Shown here piece after piece: positions 43,050 to 56,320 of a stretch of 64,000 nt of DNA (positions within the stretch are counted from its first letter, which is position 1; every line of letters begins with the position of its first letter). Location: NCBI GenBank assembly GCA_903813345.2, contig CAIIXF020000001.1, positions 36,489,366 to 36,553,365 of the forward strand, given 5' to 3'. This stretch comes from Owenia fusiformis. Its lineage: Eukaryota; Annelida; Polychaeta; Sabellida; Oweniidae. Under the pieces are notes generated by a model. That model saw only the letters and a list, made by a program, of their open reading frames with translations, was not told the origin of the DNA and searched no databases. The position numbers and the translations under genes were made by a program.

Positions 43050-44106
43050 GAACAATGATTGGCGGACAAAGCTTCAGAAAACATCTTTTTAGGACACCAA
43101 AAGAATTCACTGCATTGTGGCATATGGACCACTTTAGCTTTCTATTTAGGACTCACAAAAATGCACTGCTTAACTACTGAGATATATCTTGGACACGTAC
43201 CCCCTGCACACCTTCATCACTCCACAAGGAAGGTGAAGTAGATAGTGTGAGGGGTCCAGAAACTGATAAAAATATGACATTGAAATCTAGAATCCATGTT
43301 ACCTTCAACTTTGTTCATAAATTACTAGAATATAGTATACAAGAACATATTTTCATAGACATTTTTGGTACAGGTATTTTTATATGAATGGTGATTGTAT
43401 TTATTTTTATATAAATGGTTAAACTTTGTGCTCCGATGAAATCACTGCATACTTAAAGTTTATACTGCTGAATAATCTTAGCATAGCTCGATTGGCAGTT
43501 TTTGCTGATACATACAAAGTGTCCATCCAAACTGCTCCTCTGCATTACCATCCAAATAACTCAAAATTTTAGCATTTACAAAATGTTGCAATCGACTTTT
43601 CTTCATGTCCACTTAGGAGTGCCTTTTATGGACAACATGATAAGAGGTGATGGAATATAGTTCCAGTTTAGTAATATATAGAGGTTATTTATAAGGAGGG
43701 ATTGAATATGGGCTTCATATCAAGGTGCAATATTAATATATTTCTCACTGTGACCATATGAAAATTAAATCACTTCATCCAGGTACTAAAGATATATAAA
43801 CATAATACATATTAAATATGGATTCATATAGGAAAAGATTAAGAAAGAAGTGATTCAAAATCTAGTTGGAAATCTCATGCAAAAGCAGGAGAAATTGGAT
43901 AGTGTAAGAACAGATACAATTGTCTGAAGCATGGTAAAACATTTTCTAGACACTTCATAATAACATGTCAGTTTGGATCATTATTGCTATACAAGGAAAA
44001 TGAATACGTATATACAAAAGGCTGCTGCTTTGAAAGTCAATCCAATTGTGTTAAACAAAACATTCTCTGTCTTCGATCAAATAAATGTTGTTAATCAACA
44101 AATAAA

Positions 44107-44497
44107 AATAATACTTTTCTGATGTTTATTTGACAATATTTTTACAAAAACATTAGAAATTACACATACAACATTTGAAAAGTAGTTTGTTCAATTTCAA
44201 CTGCATGATAATATCAAATGAGAAAACATCATCTTTTTGAATGATTTTGTATATGTACGAGGAGTGATCAAGAAGTTCACATATCTCATATAAACATTTT
44301 CTGAAAGTTTAATTACAATATATTGAAAATAAAAAATTGGAGATATAATGGCTTTCTGATCACCCCTCGTATAATGGTAAGTCATAAAATTAAATTACAG
44401 TATTTTGATATTGGATGTTTTGTATAAAAGTAGGCAATGTTTAATTACATAGACTGGGACTGATTTGTTTCTGGAGGAACATAAACACGCCTGGTGA
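44107..44497. other. Intergenic gap after the mosaic gene
   Basis: AT-rich. A short inverted pair (ACGAGGAGTGATCA at about 44257 against TGATCACCCCTCGT at about 44357) suggests a further small MITE of about 115 bp. Confidence 0.5.
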
Positions 44498-45463
44498 TCG
44501 GAAGAATTGAACGGAGGGGGAGTACATGATTTTCTTTAGAAAATTCAACATATCTCTGGGATTTATTTTTTAACAGAAAGTTTACAATTGAATGGCTAAA
44601 TGAATAGGCGCGGTGCACGAGGAAATATGTTAGGTCTTCTAGGATTTTGTTTGAACTGATGAACTTCCAAGATAGAGATCTATTAAAAAAGGTGCACCGT
44701 CGCCAACGTGCAAATGCCAATGTTTTTGCTTTAAATCAAGCAACAGAGGTCTAGACGACCTGTAATAAATACTTGTAAGTGAAGTTATCATCACAAAACT
44801 ATTGTCATCATTTGTTTTGTAAAACATGTTACCATACGTTATATAAAAAATAATCAAAAATTATTAAAATTGAATGGAAGGGGGGTGAACGGAGGGGGGA
44901 GTAATGTATCTATAAGACATATGATAAGAGACGTAACTTGACGTTATTTCTAATAACTCCATATGTCCCTATTTTTCACTTTTCAGAGTTGTAACATCAA
45001 GTTGTTTCCGGGTTCATTACACGAATTCACGGAAATTTCTTCCACCTTAAAGACATATTACTCCCCCCCCTCCATTCACTCCCCCTCCGTTCAATTTTAA
45101 TTGTTTTTGATTATATTTTATCTCATGTTTGAAAACTTATTTAAGAAACAGGCAATGACATTCATTTTGTGATAAAAATGTCGCTTATATATACTTATTA
45201 CGGGTAGACAATTGTTGCTTGATTCATAGCAAAAACATTGATATTTTCACATTGGTGACGCTGCTCCTTTTTTGATAGATCTTTTATCTAAGAAGTCAAT
45301 CAGTTAAAAAAAATCCTAGAAGAACTAACACATTTCCCTGTGCACTGTGCCTATTCAATAGCCATAGCCATTCAATTGTAAACCTTCTCTTGAAAAAATA
45401 AATGTTCCAGATTTGTTAAATTTTCTAGCGAAAATCAGCTACTCCCCCTCCGTTCATTTCTTC
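44498..45463. mobile_element. Foldback element, about 966 bp, with arms near 430 bp
   Basis: The whole left half is repeated inverted in the right half. Matching words include CGGAAGAA, GAACGGAGGGGGAGTA, TTTACAATTGAATGGCTA, TCTTCTAGGATTTT, AATGTTTTTGCT and ATCAAGCAACA. The G-rich motif occurs at the outer ends and again at the centre (44887 and 45090), so the element is a palindrome with near-identical motifs at ends and loop. Two minus-strand frames at 44445-44857 are arm sequence, not genes. Confidence 0.9.
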
Positions 45464-47489
45464 CGAACATTGGACATGATATATACAGTATACACTGTGT
45501 CACACATTACCTTTATATTGAACTAAATTTTCATTACATCATCCATATCTGCAATGTTTCTTTGTTGCCGTACATTAAACTATTAAAGCACTGAAGTTAC
45601 ATGAAACAACATGACTTTGTATGTATTTTTACCATTCTAAAGACTTATCTAAAGTGTTTGAAAAACAGGTTTTTCTTTACTTAAGTTAATGCGAAGAAAA
45701 TATTTAACCAAAATTCATAAAGTTCCTGATTTTGTATATTCTGTAAGTTAAATCCAAATATTGTTTAATGTCCCAATGTCAGCCATCCTTTGAAAGATCC
45801 CCATGTCCAACTAAAGGAATTGTGCGCACACTAAACCAATTAAGTACTGTGCATATATCACCTATTATGGTATTATGCATGGAGACTATAATACTGCTTT
45901 AAATTACATGATATTCTAAAAATAAAAAATCTACTGATGGCTTTATCTTCAAATAGGTCCCTCCACAAATTTAGTCCATCCAATTATTAGGGCCAAGGCT
46001 GAACTCCTCTACATCCTCTTAATACCGTACAACTTAGCTATGCGCATAACTTCACATCAAAATGTTGTTTCACAAAGTAAGTTTCTCTCTAAGATAAACA
46101 TATGAGTGTCAAATTATCTTGCATTTACAGTTTGATAAATATGACAATTTTTTATGGATACATGCTGTGAACAAACATGTTTCTCTGAAAAATGCAATAA
46201 GTTCTGAAGAATAACAACACATTCCTCTGAGCAAACATATGTTCTGAAAAATTACAATATCTTCTGAAAAAGTGCGACATGTTCTTCACTTCCTATTGTC
46301 ACGATACTTTCAACGCGAAATGATGATTGATGTTTATATATACAATGAAGATGATATGAGAATGATAAACTATACAAGTATAATGCACATTCACTTTTGC
46401 ACTCTAGAACAAGATACAACATAAGTGCTGGTCATAAGCCAGTTTAATATTGCAAATAAACAGTGTAAAGATGGCAAGTAGCATTTAATCTATTCTTTTC
46501 TCGATGCCTATAATAATTAGGTAATGTCCGTAGGTTAAGCATACTAAGCCTGTTACATTCAAAAAGCCCGCTTTATGAAATTCTATTGTCAACACTAAAC
46601 ATATCTAATATGTTAAGATTTTTAGATACTGAATGTTCTGGATTGAAATTGTGATGTTTCTGTCCAGACACATATTCTTGCTTCAGTGTTCTGACCCCCC
46701 GCCCTTTCTCCACCATACTCTCCCCCTGAGGGAAGAGCAGTATAGGGAGGATATTGACACAAGCCTTTCAATCACGACCGTTAATCTGAATTTCAGACAT
46801 ACCAGATGTTTGTCTCATACTGCACCAAACACCTGGTAGTTCTAAAATTCAAATTAATGTTTTCTCTTGTATAGTTGAACCCCTGTGTGTAAAAAACTCA
46901 AAAGAAGTCCCAAAAATGTATGGCTAATATGGTGCCATCTATTATTTCTGACAATGCTATTGAGACCGGACATGTATTCAGAACAAAGAGTCTAGATGGT
47001 CCATACAGAGTGCTCAACCAAATACTAATAATTAATACATGCACCGGAGCACTCTTGGTACATAGAGCAAAGAGATCAAAACATAGGACACTGGATTGCC
47101 TTATCTCGGAATCTTCTACGTCAGTACAATCGCTGTGCCTACTCAGTCAGGCCTCACAACATAACAATAACAACACTTCCCACGTTTCACTAATTATGTA
47201 GCAAATACACTTATTCTGCTCTTCAAATCTACATTACTGTCTTTCAACAAATGAACTCTGTATTACTAGAGTTGGACTTGTTTTTTCTTTCCTATTTCAG
47301 TCAAAATGAAAAAGATCTTAGTCTCCCATGTCCATTCATGTTTTAATGACAGGGAACACATATAACATATGTACACATTTCCTTGTAGTTTTACTAGATA
47401 AAGCTGTGTGTTACTTTCCTGGAAGCTTTTGTCTTCTATACTTGCACTTCACATGAAGAGTGTCCATGTTGAGCATTGTTCAAGGGGCT
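45464..47489. other. Intergenic region between convergent genes
   Basis: It lies between the mosaic gene 3' end and the TCF19 stop codon and should include the TCF19 3' UTR. TTCTGAAAAAT-like words recur at 46180-46290 as a weak tandem array. A 93-residue plus-strand frame at 46920 has no recognisable domain. Confidence 0.5.
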
Positions 47490-50400
47490 TCACGTACATC
47501 CACAATGGAATTCTGTGTTTGATTTCTTTACTAAAGAGTACTTACAGCCTGCACATTGGGTGTGGTACCATTCGTCGCAGTCATCACATTGGACCTGGAA
47601 AAACAGTGAACTGTAGTTTATTTTAAAGAATATACAGTTATAACAAAGATGATTCTTTTTCTTTCGTTTTAAAAGAATTGACACTTGGCAAGCTTTCCAA
47701 TACCAGTTTGGCCTGTTACATGCAGTGCATTGAAGCTGAACTAATTACACCCACTCACTTCTCAAAACATTTACCCCATAGTCAATACAAAAGAAATCAA
47801 ATTTCCCTTAAATAGGATCATGGGTCATCTACCTTTCATAAGAATCAGAGAGGGGTTTAAGTTAGATAAACCATTCGTACTGGGCCTCGGCTATTATTTC
47901 TCCTAGATTTCATTACTTATACTTTATCCATGACATGAAATGAGTAGTTTAAGTATTCATAGAGAACTGGGCAATGTCATCTTGTAAGAGTGATATTATT
48001 TGAATTAAAATGAAGAACCATGTGGCATTCTTTATTGGCTTTAAGAGCATGTACTAACCCATCCTGACAATGTAATTTAAGAGCATGTACTAACCCATCC
48101 TGACAATGTACTTGGGCTCTACCCTCGTGCATTATGTGTACAGGTTAGTATATGCACTCAAGCTTATAAATTTCCAATGAACGATGATGAAGGTATATAT
48201 TTCTTAAATAGGGATTCTCTCCATACCCATTCCACTTTTTCATTATTTCCTGGCCGTTCACAGTCGTAAGCTGCACATTTGTTACTGTCGTCATGCCAAT
48301 ACCATGTGTCATCTTGATCTTGATTTGATGACGAATCAAGCTTCTGTTTTTTCTTGCCTATGCTAGGTCGTCTTGAACCTGAACAAGTATATAAAAATAT
48401 CTGTATGTGTAATATCTAACGGGATATGTTTGCTTTTATAAAAGTGCAGAAGTAATGAAGTTGAATGCCCAGTCTAAAATGTACACTTCCCTCCAAAAGT
48501 TTGACAAACACAATTCCCAATGAATCATGTTCATCAATGTCATTTTAGGAGGGAAAATTATTAGATAAAATAACCATATTAATATAAATCTTTTATCTAC
48601 ACAATAAAGTATTCTTCTAAGCTTTCAACAAATGGAACTAATGATTTGAAAAATTGTCCATTTTGATTCCTCTATTTTAAACTCATACCTTTTTTCCTTT
48701 TTGCAGCACCAGTGATTTTTTGAGTTTCTTTTGCTTTATTAGCTTTTGTGTTTTTGGGAGTGTCTTTTTTCTTTCCACCCTTTTTATTTGTTTTTGCTGA
48801 AATTGTATAAAACATCCAAAATATGAAAAATATTGTACTTTTAAATTGGGAGATATGCAAAGCAGCACTACAGGCCCGTTCGAAGGATTTCCCAAAGGGA
48901 GGGGGGGCGATTTTTGCGTAGTGGCGTATACACCCACACAACGTGCCGACTGCGCTGAGTGCCACAAGCTAGCAAAATTCCTAATTTCATAATTTTTACC
49001 AAGGGTCAAAATGTGCATATTTTTATGATTTCACTCATTCCAATGTGGGTGTAAATGGATTCTCAGGTGGGTGCATGCTTAATATCAAAATCTCAAGTAG
49101 GTAGGAGATAACTGATCTTAGATATCCCTATTGTCCATTGAAATAGTTATATCAGGAATTCAAAAATCAGTGTATTCAATTTTTCATGAGTATACAATCC
49201 AAAATGAATTACATAAAAGTTTAAAGGAGACAACTAAAACCCTAAAAAGGTTTTTAAATGTTTTAATTTATTCATCTTCTAATATATTTGATTTCACTCT
49301 ATTATGACATTTTAAAAGAATATTGTACATATTAAATTAAACAGTAATGTAAACATATTATGCATATCCCCTTACATGAAAAATGTTTAGTAAAAAACTT
49401 ATAAATGTGAAAATTATTTGACAAGTTACCTTTAAATATATCTTCTTCACTGTCTGAGTTGTCTTCCTCTTCTCCACTACCAACAACCTCCTGAGCACCT
49501 AACTCATCAGCATCTAATGTAAAATTATAAATTACAATTTTTATAATCAGAGAGGGAGTCAAGAAATCACAATATTTTCTGCCTATACATGTATTTAGCT
49601 TGCTTTAGTTAGCTGTTCTTACCTGGACTTCCCATGCTAAGTCTCTCCTGGCCCCTTGAGTTGGCATCCTCAATACCTGAGTCTCCATGGCTGCAATGTG
49701 AGAAATATTACACTGTACAGAGATGTTAATTAATAAAAGGGTGTGCATATAGACTTTATTCAGATGTGAAGGACAAAAGGATCTTAGTCAAAGAAAATAT
49801 CATTTTGAGTATCAATTTGATATTTTCTGAGAATTATATACACCCAAGTTAAATAGGCATTAAATACATGTATCTATAAATGAACTAAGCATGTAATATT
49901 GGTATCATTTGTAATTCTACACATACCACCAGTGAACCTGTTTGTAATTAAGCATGAAGATACCAATAAACATTCAAAATGTCATCACCTGCCATTTGTT
50001 ACAGATGCTGAATGCCGAATGCAATTCTAGCAGTGGACACAATTACCATATAAAGTAAAGTATGTAATACTAAACATCAGCACTCATTTACTTCCTCTCA
50101 CCTGAATCCACCTGATCATAACGCATTGGTTATACAAAAGATTTCACTCAAAATCATCATATAATCACATACTTATCACATTCTTATTGTCATCTATTAT
50201 CTATAAACTGATTGGCACTAATTTTCTTATTTCTTACATACTTGTAAGTATATGTTACTATGTCAACCAAAACGTGAAACTGTGACATGTATATCTAACA
50301 AGGTGATATTGCACCAAGCTTAAGGCTCATAGTCAGTAAGTCTTATATTGGAGAACTTACTTTTAGCATGTATAAGGAAAAGAATATAACTGTCCATAAA

Positions 50401-53400
50401 TGTTCTAATTCAAACCTGTAGGACTAGTAGGATTTGGATATGACATAACAGTATGATTTCAACCTTACATAAAAATATCATATATCACTCTATCTTATTA
50501 TTATATAAATTTCAACCCTTTAAAAGAGATGGTCTTTGTCCACACTCTTTAAATTTGAGATTAATTATTGAAATAGCATATAATTTATCAAGTCAAAATA
50601 TGAATACAGAAAATACATTTCATGAACTCCCCTAAAATGTCCATTAAAGGTTTATTGTGATCTGAACAGTATCAAACTATAAAATAAGGTATAATAGTTA
50701 GAGGGTGGTGTAGATAATTGATGGGGATTCAGGGTAATTTAATACCATTATATATTGCAGGAGACTGTGTAATATATTAATACAAGTATTACTGTCTATG
50801 CATCTTGCTATTTGGGAACAACATAAATATATCAATCAAATATTTTTGGATGGTACAAACACCGAATTGACTGGGAGGAATAAAGTGTTTATATCTAAAA
50901 ATATTTTAATATGCAGATTGAGATTTCTTTTCCAATGGTATACAGGTTTATATAATTTTTAGTCACATAAAATGAATCATAAAATAGCTGATTTGTTTCT
51001 TGAATAACACTGCAACAATGACACATCAAAATGAATTTTTTTTATTTAGTAAGTTTATATAATATGGCCCCACACTAAAAATATTAAATAAGTGAAAATA
51101 ACTTTATCAACAAAAATATAAGTTTGTATTTGTCCACAAAGGTCTACCATTTGGCTGTTGAACAAATTAGGTGCAAATTATGATTATAAGAACTGTAAGA
51201 TTATGTGTCAGTTGTTGCCATAGTAACAGGTATAATCAAAAATCTCCTCGGCCTTCACTGTATACTCCTCAAGTCAGTGCATTGGAAAATATAACAATAC
51301 ATCACTGATGACATTAAATGATTATCTAAGATAATCTTCTAAAATATTAATCAAAGTTAACTTGAATTCATCAAAATCAAAATACTGACCATTATTACCC
51401 TTAAGTTTCAGCAACACATGTTATAAGCACTTATATTGCTACAGCAACATGGGGGTAAAGTGGGTGGGGCAGGTGCCAATGTTAAATAATACAGGGTACA
51501 AGTCCCAAACCCGCTTAACACAATGAGGATACAAATACATATGTATGTACAATGAGATTATTACTCACTAGGTGTTAGTGGTCTGTAGGGCTACATAGTT
51601 AGTGCTGGTGTCATTAGTGGTGCTATCAGGGGGTATATAATCTGTGTCTGTACAGTCTGTGACGTCTGTGCCAACTGTATCCAGTGTGTGATATACTATC
51701 TCAGGCTCCAGGCTCTGATTGTCTTCAGTTACTTCTTCAAACTGCAAATAAAAGTAATAATAAAACTCTATTTTGCACAACATTGTTTTTTATTTTCATA
51801 CAAAAATTAATACCAATCTAAGTCCAATTACAGTTGTATAACATGGGTCTATAACAACGATATACAGTGGAGAGTGGTATATCGTCATCGTATACAACTC
51901 CTCCGTATACACTCCAGCGTATACCACTGTAGAAGTGCATTCTGGGAACTAATGAATAAAAAAACATGAAAATTTTCACGATTTCCTAGAATCAAGTGAT
52001 GTCATAAATGGTTCCGGCATGATTTGCTAGAATCAAGCCACGTCATAAATGGTTCGAGATCAACATCAGCATTATTGAGTTGGCTATGGGATATTTTTAT
52101 GGTTTTTAATTGTTATGATTGTGTTCAAATCAACTGTAATTGAACTTAGAGTGGCATAATAAGATTATATAATGGTTCATTCTGTATATCGTGCATTTTA
52201 TACTCTCGTGAGAATATAATATATTCATTCGTTCGCTACGCTCACTTGTGAATATATCATATACTCACTCGAGTATAAACACGATATACAGAAAGAACCA
52301 TTATATAACCTCATAATATATAAGCTAAAGTTTGACAGGGTAAAGCTAAAGTTTGACATAACTGTTTTATTATTGTAGAAATATTAGGGGATGTGGTTTG
52401 TCTTTTCTTATATTCGATTTTCAAGATATGATATATGATAAATGTGGTATAAGAAAGATATATCTTGTAATTTAAAAATAATATAAAGATTTAAAACATT
52501 TAGACATGCTAAACATTCTCTTTATTTACCCTAGCAGACTGGTAATAGTATATTATCTATTACTCTAAACATCTGATTTTGTTTATTGTCTTCCTTTGCT
52601 CGGAACATCCAAAATCTCAGCCAAAAAGGCTCTATTTAAAGATCCCAGACTAGAAAGACTAGTTTCACTAACTATATGTGAGTATTCACACTTGACTTAA
52701 ATACTGAATCATAGATAATCAGGTACTAAAACATCCAACCATTCCCACCTTAAATGAAGCATTCTTTAATCCTGCATGACTTACCACAAACTTGAACTCT
52801 GAGTCATTCTGGGGAGCATATTGTCCTGGAGATATCTTGACACCCTGAATGTGGCCAAATGTGACAGAATCCCCTGAATTCAAGACACACTGCCCATTTA
52901 CCTGAAATTACCCAATAATACATGTTCATAAATAATTACATCCAAAAACAATATGGAGCTGAAGAATATTCATGTGAGCATGCGAAATGTCTCATATCCC
53001 TATGTTGCTAGTTATATAAGTGCATCAATCTCATCAAAAAGCTTCATGACACCAATAAACTAAAAATTTCTTCACAAAAATGCCCAAACTTTATAGGTGG
53101 TAATATTAAAAATCACAGTTGGGTACAGTACTGAAACAGCTATGGTTTATCATAATAAATGTTAGTTACATGAAGGGTGCCAGACCATGAATCAGAAACA
53201 AGTTGAAGGAAATTTGGACTTAAAAGCAACTGAACATGCTTCTTTAAAAAACATTAGCGTTCTCTTTCATTCAGGGTGACCCAAAAATGTTACCCTCAAG
53301 TTTTGGAATAACTTTCTCAATTAAGAAGGAATCTTTGTTATTTTTTTCTGAAGATAGATTGTTCAATGCATAAAACATTTGTGAACTTGCGTAGAATCAA

Positions 53401-55992
53401 CAACTTAAAGATTCAGAGATATTATGTTTTCTGTGGAGGCATACTCTGACTCCAAACCACTAACCACTCCAAAATGTAAGCTGGGAAATTTGCTTATTCT
53501 TAAAATTGACCTCATATGCAAGACATTTCATCATATTTGACAAAAATAGCTTAGAAAAAATGGGTAGGTATGATATATCATTGATAAAATATGTGAAAGC
53601 AATCCAGAGATGACTCAAATAATGGCTAAGACAGATATTCTAATCTCGGAAAATTGTAATTTTGAACATTTTTGGATCATATCATGTGAAAGCATACTTG
53701 GAAGGAAATGTGATTTCTTGAAATCTCAAAATCATAGATGCAATATAGAAGTACACAACTGCTTTCTAAATTAAACACTGTATCTACACAAAAAAATCAA
53801 AAAGATTCTGTCATATTTTTGAAAGTTATCCTAAAATTAGAGGATAATGTTTTTTTTGGTCACCCTGTGTAAAAACAAACATATATTCAAACATTGAGAG
53901 ATCAAAAAAGCTTACCCTGACATCATTCACATATGTTCCATTGAGACTCATGTCTTTTAGAACAAATTGTAAAGCACCATTTTGAGTTTCGAGACATGTG
54001 ATTTCTGCCTGCCGTCGTGATATGAGTCTCTCATACTGTGTGGAGTCTATGTAGTGACTCTGTGAGGTGTCCCGCCCAAATGTGGTTCGTGCATTGTTAT
54101 GGTTCTTTAGCCTGAAAAACAAAGGGAGATTTTATTTTACGAAAGGAATGATTTTTGCTTTATGAGCCCTTGTCTTCATTGTGACTTGAGTTAGGCTTCC
54201 AGACATGGATATATTCAACAAAAATGCAAGTTACTTCAAAATAATGAGAATAAAGGGCAATCATAAAAATTTACAAAAATCAAAATGTTACAGGGTGAGC
54301 CAAAAAAAGGTAATCCAAACAAGTCTTAATAACTCAGCCATCCGGTATGGATTTGAAGTCATATTTGGTACAATTGAACCTTGTTCAATGTTCTTTCATT
54401 CTACTAAGTTTCATTGGTTAAGGTATGAGTACCGTAATCCAACACCAAATTCGAAAATTCATATCAATACTTTGCACATATGGCATTCGTGATCAACTTT
54501 AAAACGCTTACCCCCATAGTGTTATATATCAAAATGTACCTGTTCATATAGGGGTTCGATTGATCTACATCAAATTACAGGGAGTCAGGTTGCTTTTTGA
54601 GATATCAGCGTCCATTTATTGTAACTCACGTTTGCTACCATTTCCTCAATTCTGAGATGATGGGCAAACGCGTAGTAAACATGATCATGTCGGAACTATT
54701 TTTGACCTACATCGCTATTTTCGTAATTCAAATGAAAGTTGAATTCCTCCTTCTTATTTTGATACCAAATAGTGGCATACTAGGTACCCTAGAAGCCAAC
54801 TATGGTGTTATTTAGAACAATACTACAGGTTTTTAAATGGACTATATAGGGGTCATACCTTTTGGCGGATGGATATGGAACCTCATACCTCAAGACTTTT
54901 TGGCTATTTTACAAATCATTTTCAATATTCGGAAGGAACTTTTCATTTTTCAATGTTCTAACAATTCATATTTATTGTTATTTATGTATATATGATATTT
55001 CAATTTCATAAATTGAAACAAGTAACATAGAAACAAGTGAGACAAAGACTGGATGTTATGAAGACGAGGCTCAATTTGACCAGAAATTGATGAAATTATA
55101 AAAAACAAATTAGGACGAGCAATTCTGTAAGGAAATAGGTTTGTTTTGAGCATTTGACAAATCTCTTGAGAGTAAATAGTTTTTCGAGGGCCAAATATCA
55201 TGCAGGGTTCTCACTAGGCTTTTAGACTCCTGAGATTCTCTGGAGTCTAATGTCTTAAAACCCTCTTGCTCCAGAGTCTAATAGCTTTTCTGGAGTCTAA
55301 AGTGTTTTTCCGGAGTCTAATTTTACATTTTAGTCACATTATTTGCGGTAAAACTCTTGAGAAAATACATAAGACTGGATACAAACAAGAAATAGGAAGT
55401 CAAAAAGCTTTTAGAAATAAATATTGGGATTAAAATAGCAAGATAATCTGAAGAAGTATGTTGAAAAGTATACTAATGGGATATCTCTGATCTTATATAT
55501 GGGGGAGAAGTAGTCTTGATACCGCGAAAAAAGTAATCACAATACTGCTAAAAATCCAGGGTTTAAAAATTTCCTGGTGAGAACCCTGTCATGATCTCAA
55601 ATTTTGTGATTTGAAATTTGTGAGCGTTTAGTTAATCCTGGAAGGTAAGAGACAGTCGCATCCATAAGCTTAATCTTATTAGATTTTATAGAGTCTAGAT
55701 GAAAAAGCATTGAAAGCAACATTGTCAATTTTGTAGTGACAGGTGACAACAACAGTTGTATCCAATAACTAAAACTGGAATTAAGAAAGAATATATATAC
55801 AAATGACAAATTCTAAATAATATACAGTAAAATGAAACAAATTGTGTCATACATTTGCTTTGTTATTGTTGTAAATCTGACTCCTTTCCAGTGCATGGCC
55901 AATCAGAAATGATGGAATTCTTACCTCAAACAATTCCCTACTTCAGGATGACTTGGAGGTACACCGATACGCCTAAGATGGAACTCAGTCAT
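47490..55992 (-). CDS. TCF19: TCF19-like protein: FHA domain plus C-terminal PHD finger
   Basis: Nine minus-strand exons (55992-55925, 54111-53916, 52901-52785, 51741-51569, 49690-49623, 49513-49430, 48796-48689, 48378-48227, 47594-47490) total 1071 bases, 356 residues plus stop. The start MTEFHLRRIG parallels the FQLLRIG start of vertebrate TCF19. The FHA core shows FGRDTSQS, LISRRQAEIT, DMSLNGTYVNDVR and NSGDSVTFG. Then come an acidic, Ser/Thr-rich stretch, GEEEDNSDSEED, a lysine-rich segment (NKKGGKKKDTPKN) likely serving nuclear import, and the PHD finger (CAAYDC, VQCDDCDEWYHTQCAGC, FHCGC). In vertebrates TCF19 is a nuclear chromatin reader linked to cell-cycle and metabolic genes. Odd points: the usual FHA S-x-x-H is SRRQ, and the last PHD pair is C-G-C instead of C-x2-C. 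Divergent from TMEM222. Confidence 0.9.
48040..48110. repeat. 36-bp tandem duplication
   Basis: TTTAAGAGCATGTACTAACC and the following CATCCTGACAATGTA occur twice in a row, inside the last TCF19 intron. Confidence 0.9.
49700..51560. other. TCF19 intron 4, nothing recognised
   Basis: AT-rich intronic sequence with no supported element. Confidence 0.5.
52163..52312. mobile_element. Palindromic MITE, about 150 bp
   Basis: TTATATAATGGTTCATTCTG then TATATCGTG is inverted at the right (CACGATATACAGAAAG then AACCATTATATAA). The centre holds CpG-containing ATTCGTTCGCTACGCTCACT. Confidence 0.88.
53272..53867. mobile_element. MITE with CAGGGTGACC termini
   Basis: CAGGGTGACCCAAAAATGTT at the left matches the inverse of the right end (TTTTTTTTGGTCACCCTG). 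Similarity continues imperfectly for about 50 bases (GGAATAACTTTC against GAAAGTTATCC). Related ends occur at 25051-25059 and 54293. Confidence 0.8.
54293..54330. mobile_element. Solo transposon end
   Basis: CAGGGTGAGCCAAAAAAAGG resembles the termini at 3130 and 53272. No opposite end was found in the following kilobase. Confidence 0.45.
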
Positions 55993-56320
55993 TATAGAAC
56001 GATGATTTTGTACTTTTATCCTATGCAAAGGATTTAAACATGTCTAAATCGACTGAAATCTTAACAATTTTTGTGCAAATTTCTGAAAGATTAAACCGGA
56101 AATGGATGGGTTGTAACTGAAATATTGATTTTCACATGTAACGGCTCTGTTAAAATTTTGGATATTATTCCCTATAAAAATATATAAGAATGATAAAATG
56201 ACAATAGAATTATGAAAGACATATTTGGTTAATAAATAAAATAAATATATATTTGTACGATATGGCTAATTTACTTATTCTTGTTTCGTTCATTTCAAGT
56301 TTAGCTTTTAGTGTATACTG
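55993..56320. promoter_or_regulatory. Putative bidirectional promoter between TCF19 and TMEM222
   Basis: Only 328 bases separate the two divergent start codons. The interval is AT-rich without a CpG island. A shared promoter is inferred from spacing alone. Confidence 0.55.

Noticed and set aside
44445-44857. Minus-strand frames of 91 and 72 residues
   Set aside because: They mostly fall in an arm of the foldback element at 44498-45463.
46920-47201. 93-residue plus-strand frame
   Set aside because: Antisense to the presumed TCF19 3' UTR, no motif, no start context of note.
48683-49018. Long minus-strand frame of 111 residues
   Set aside because: Only the lysine-rich exon 48796-48689 is supported, and it uses a different frame; this one reads through an intron.
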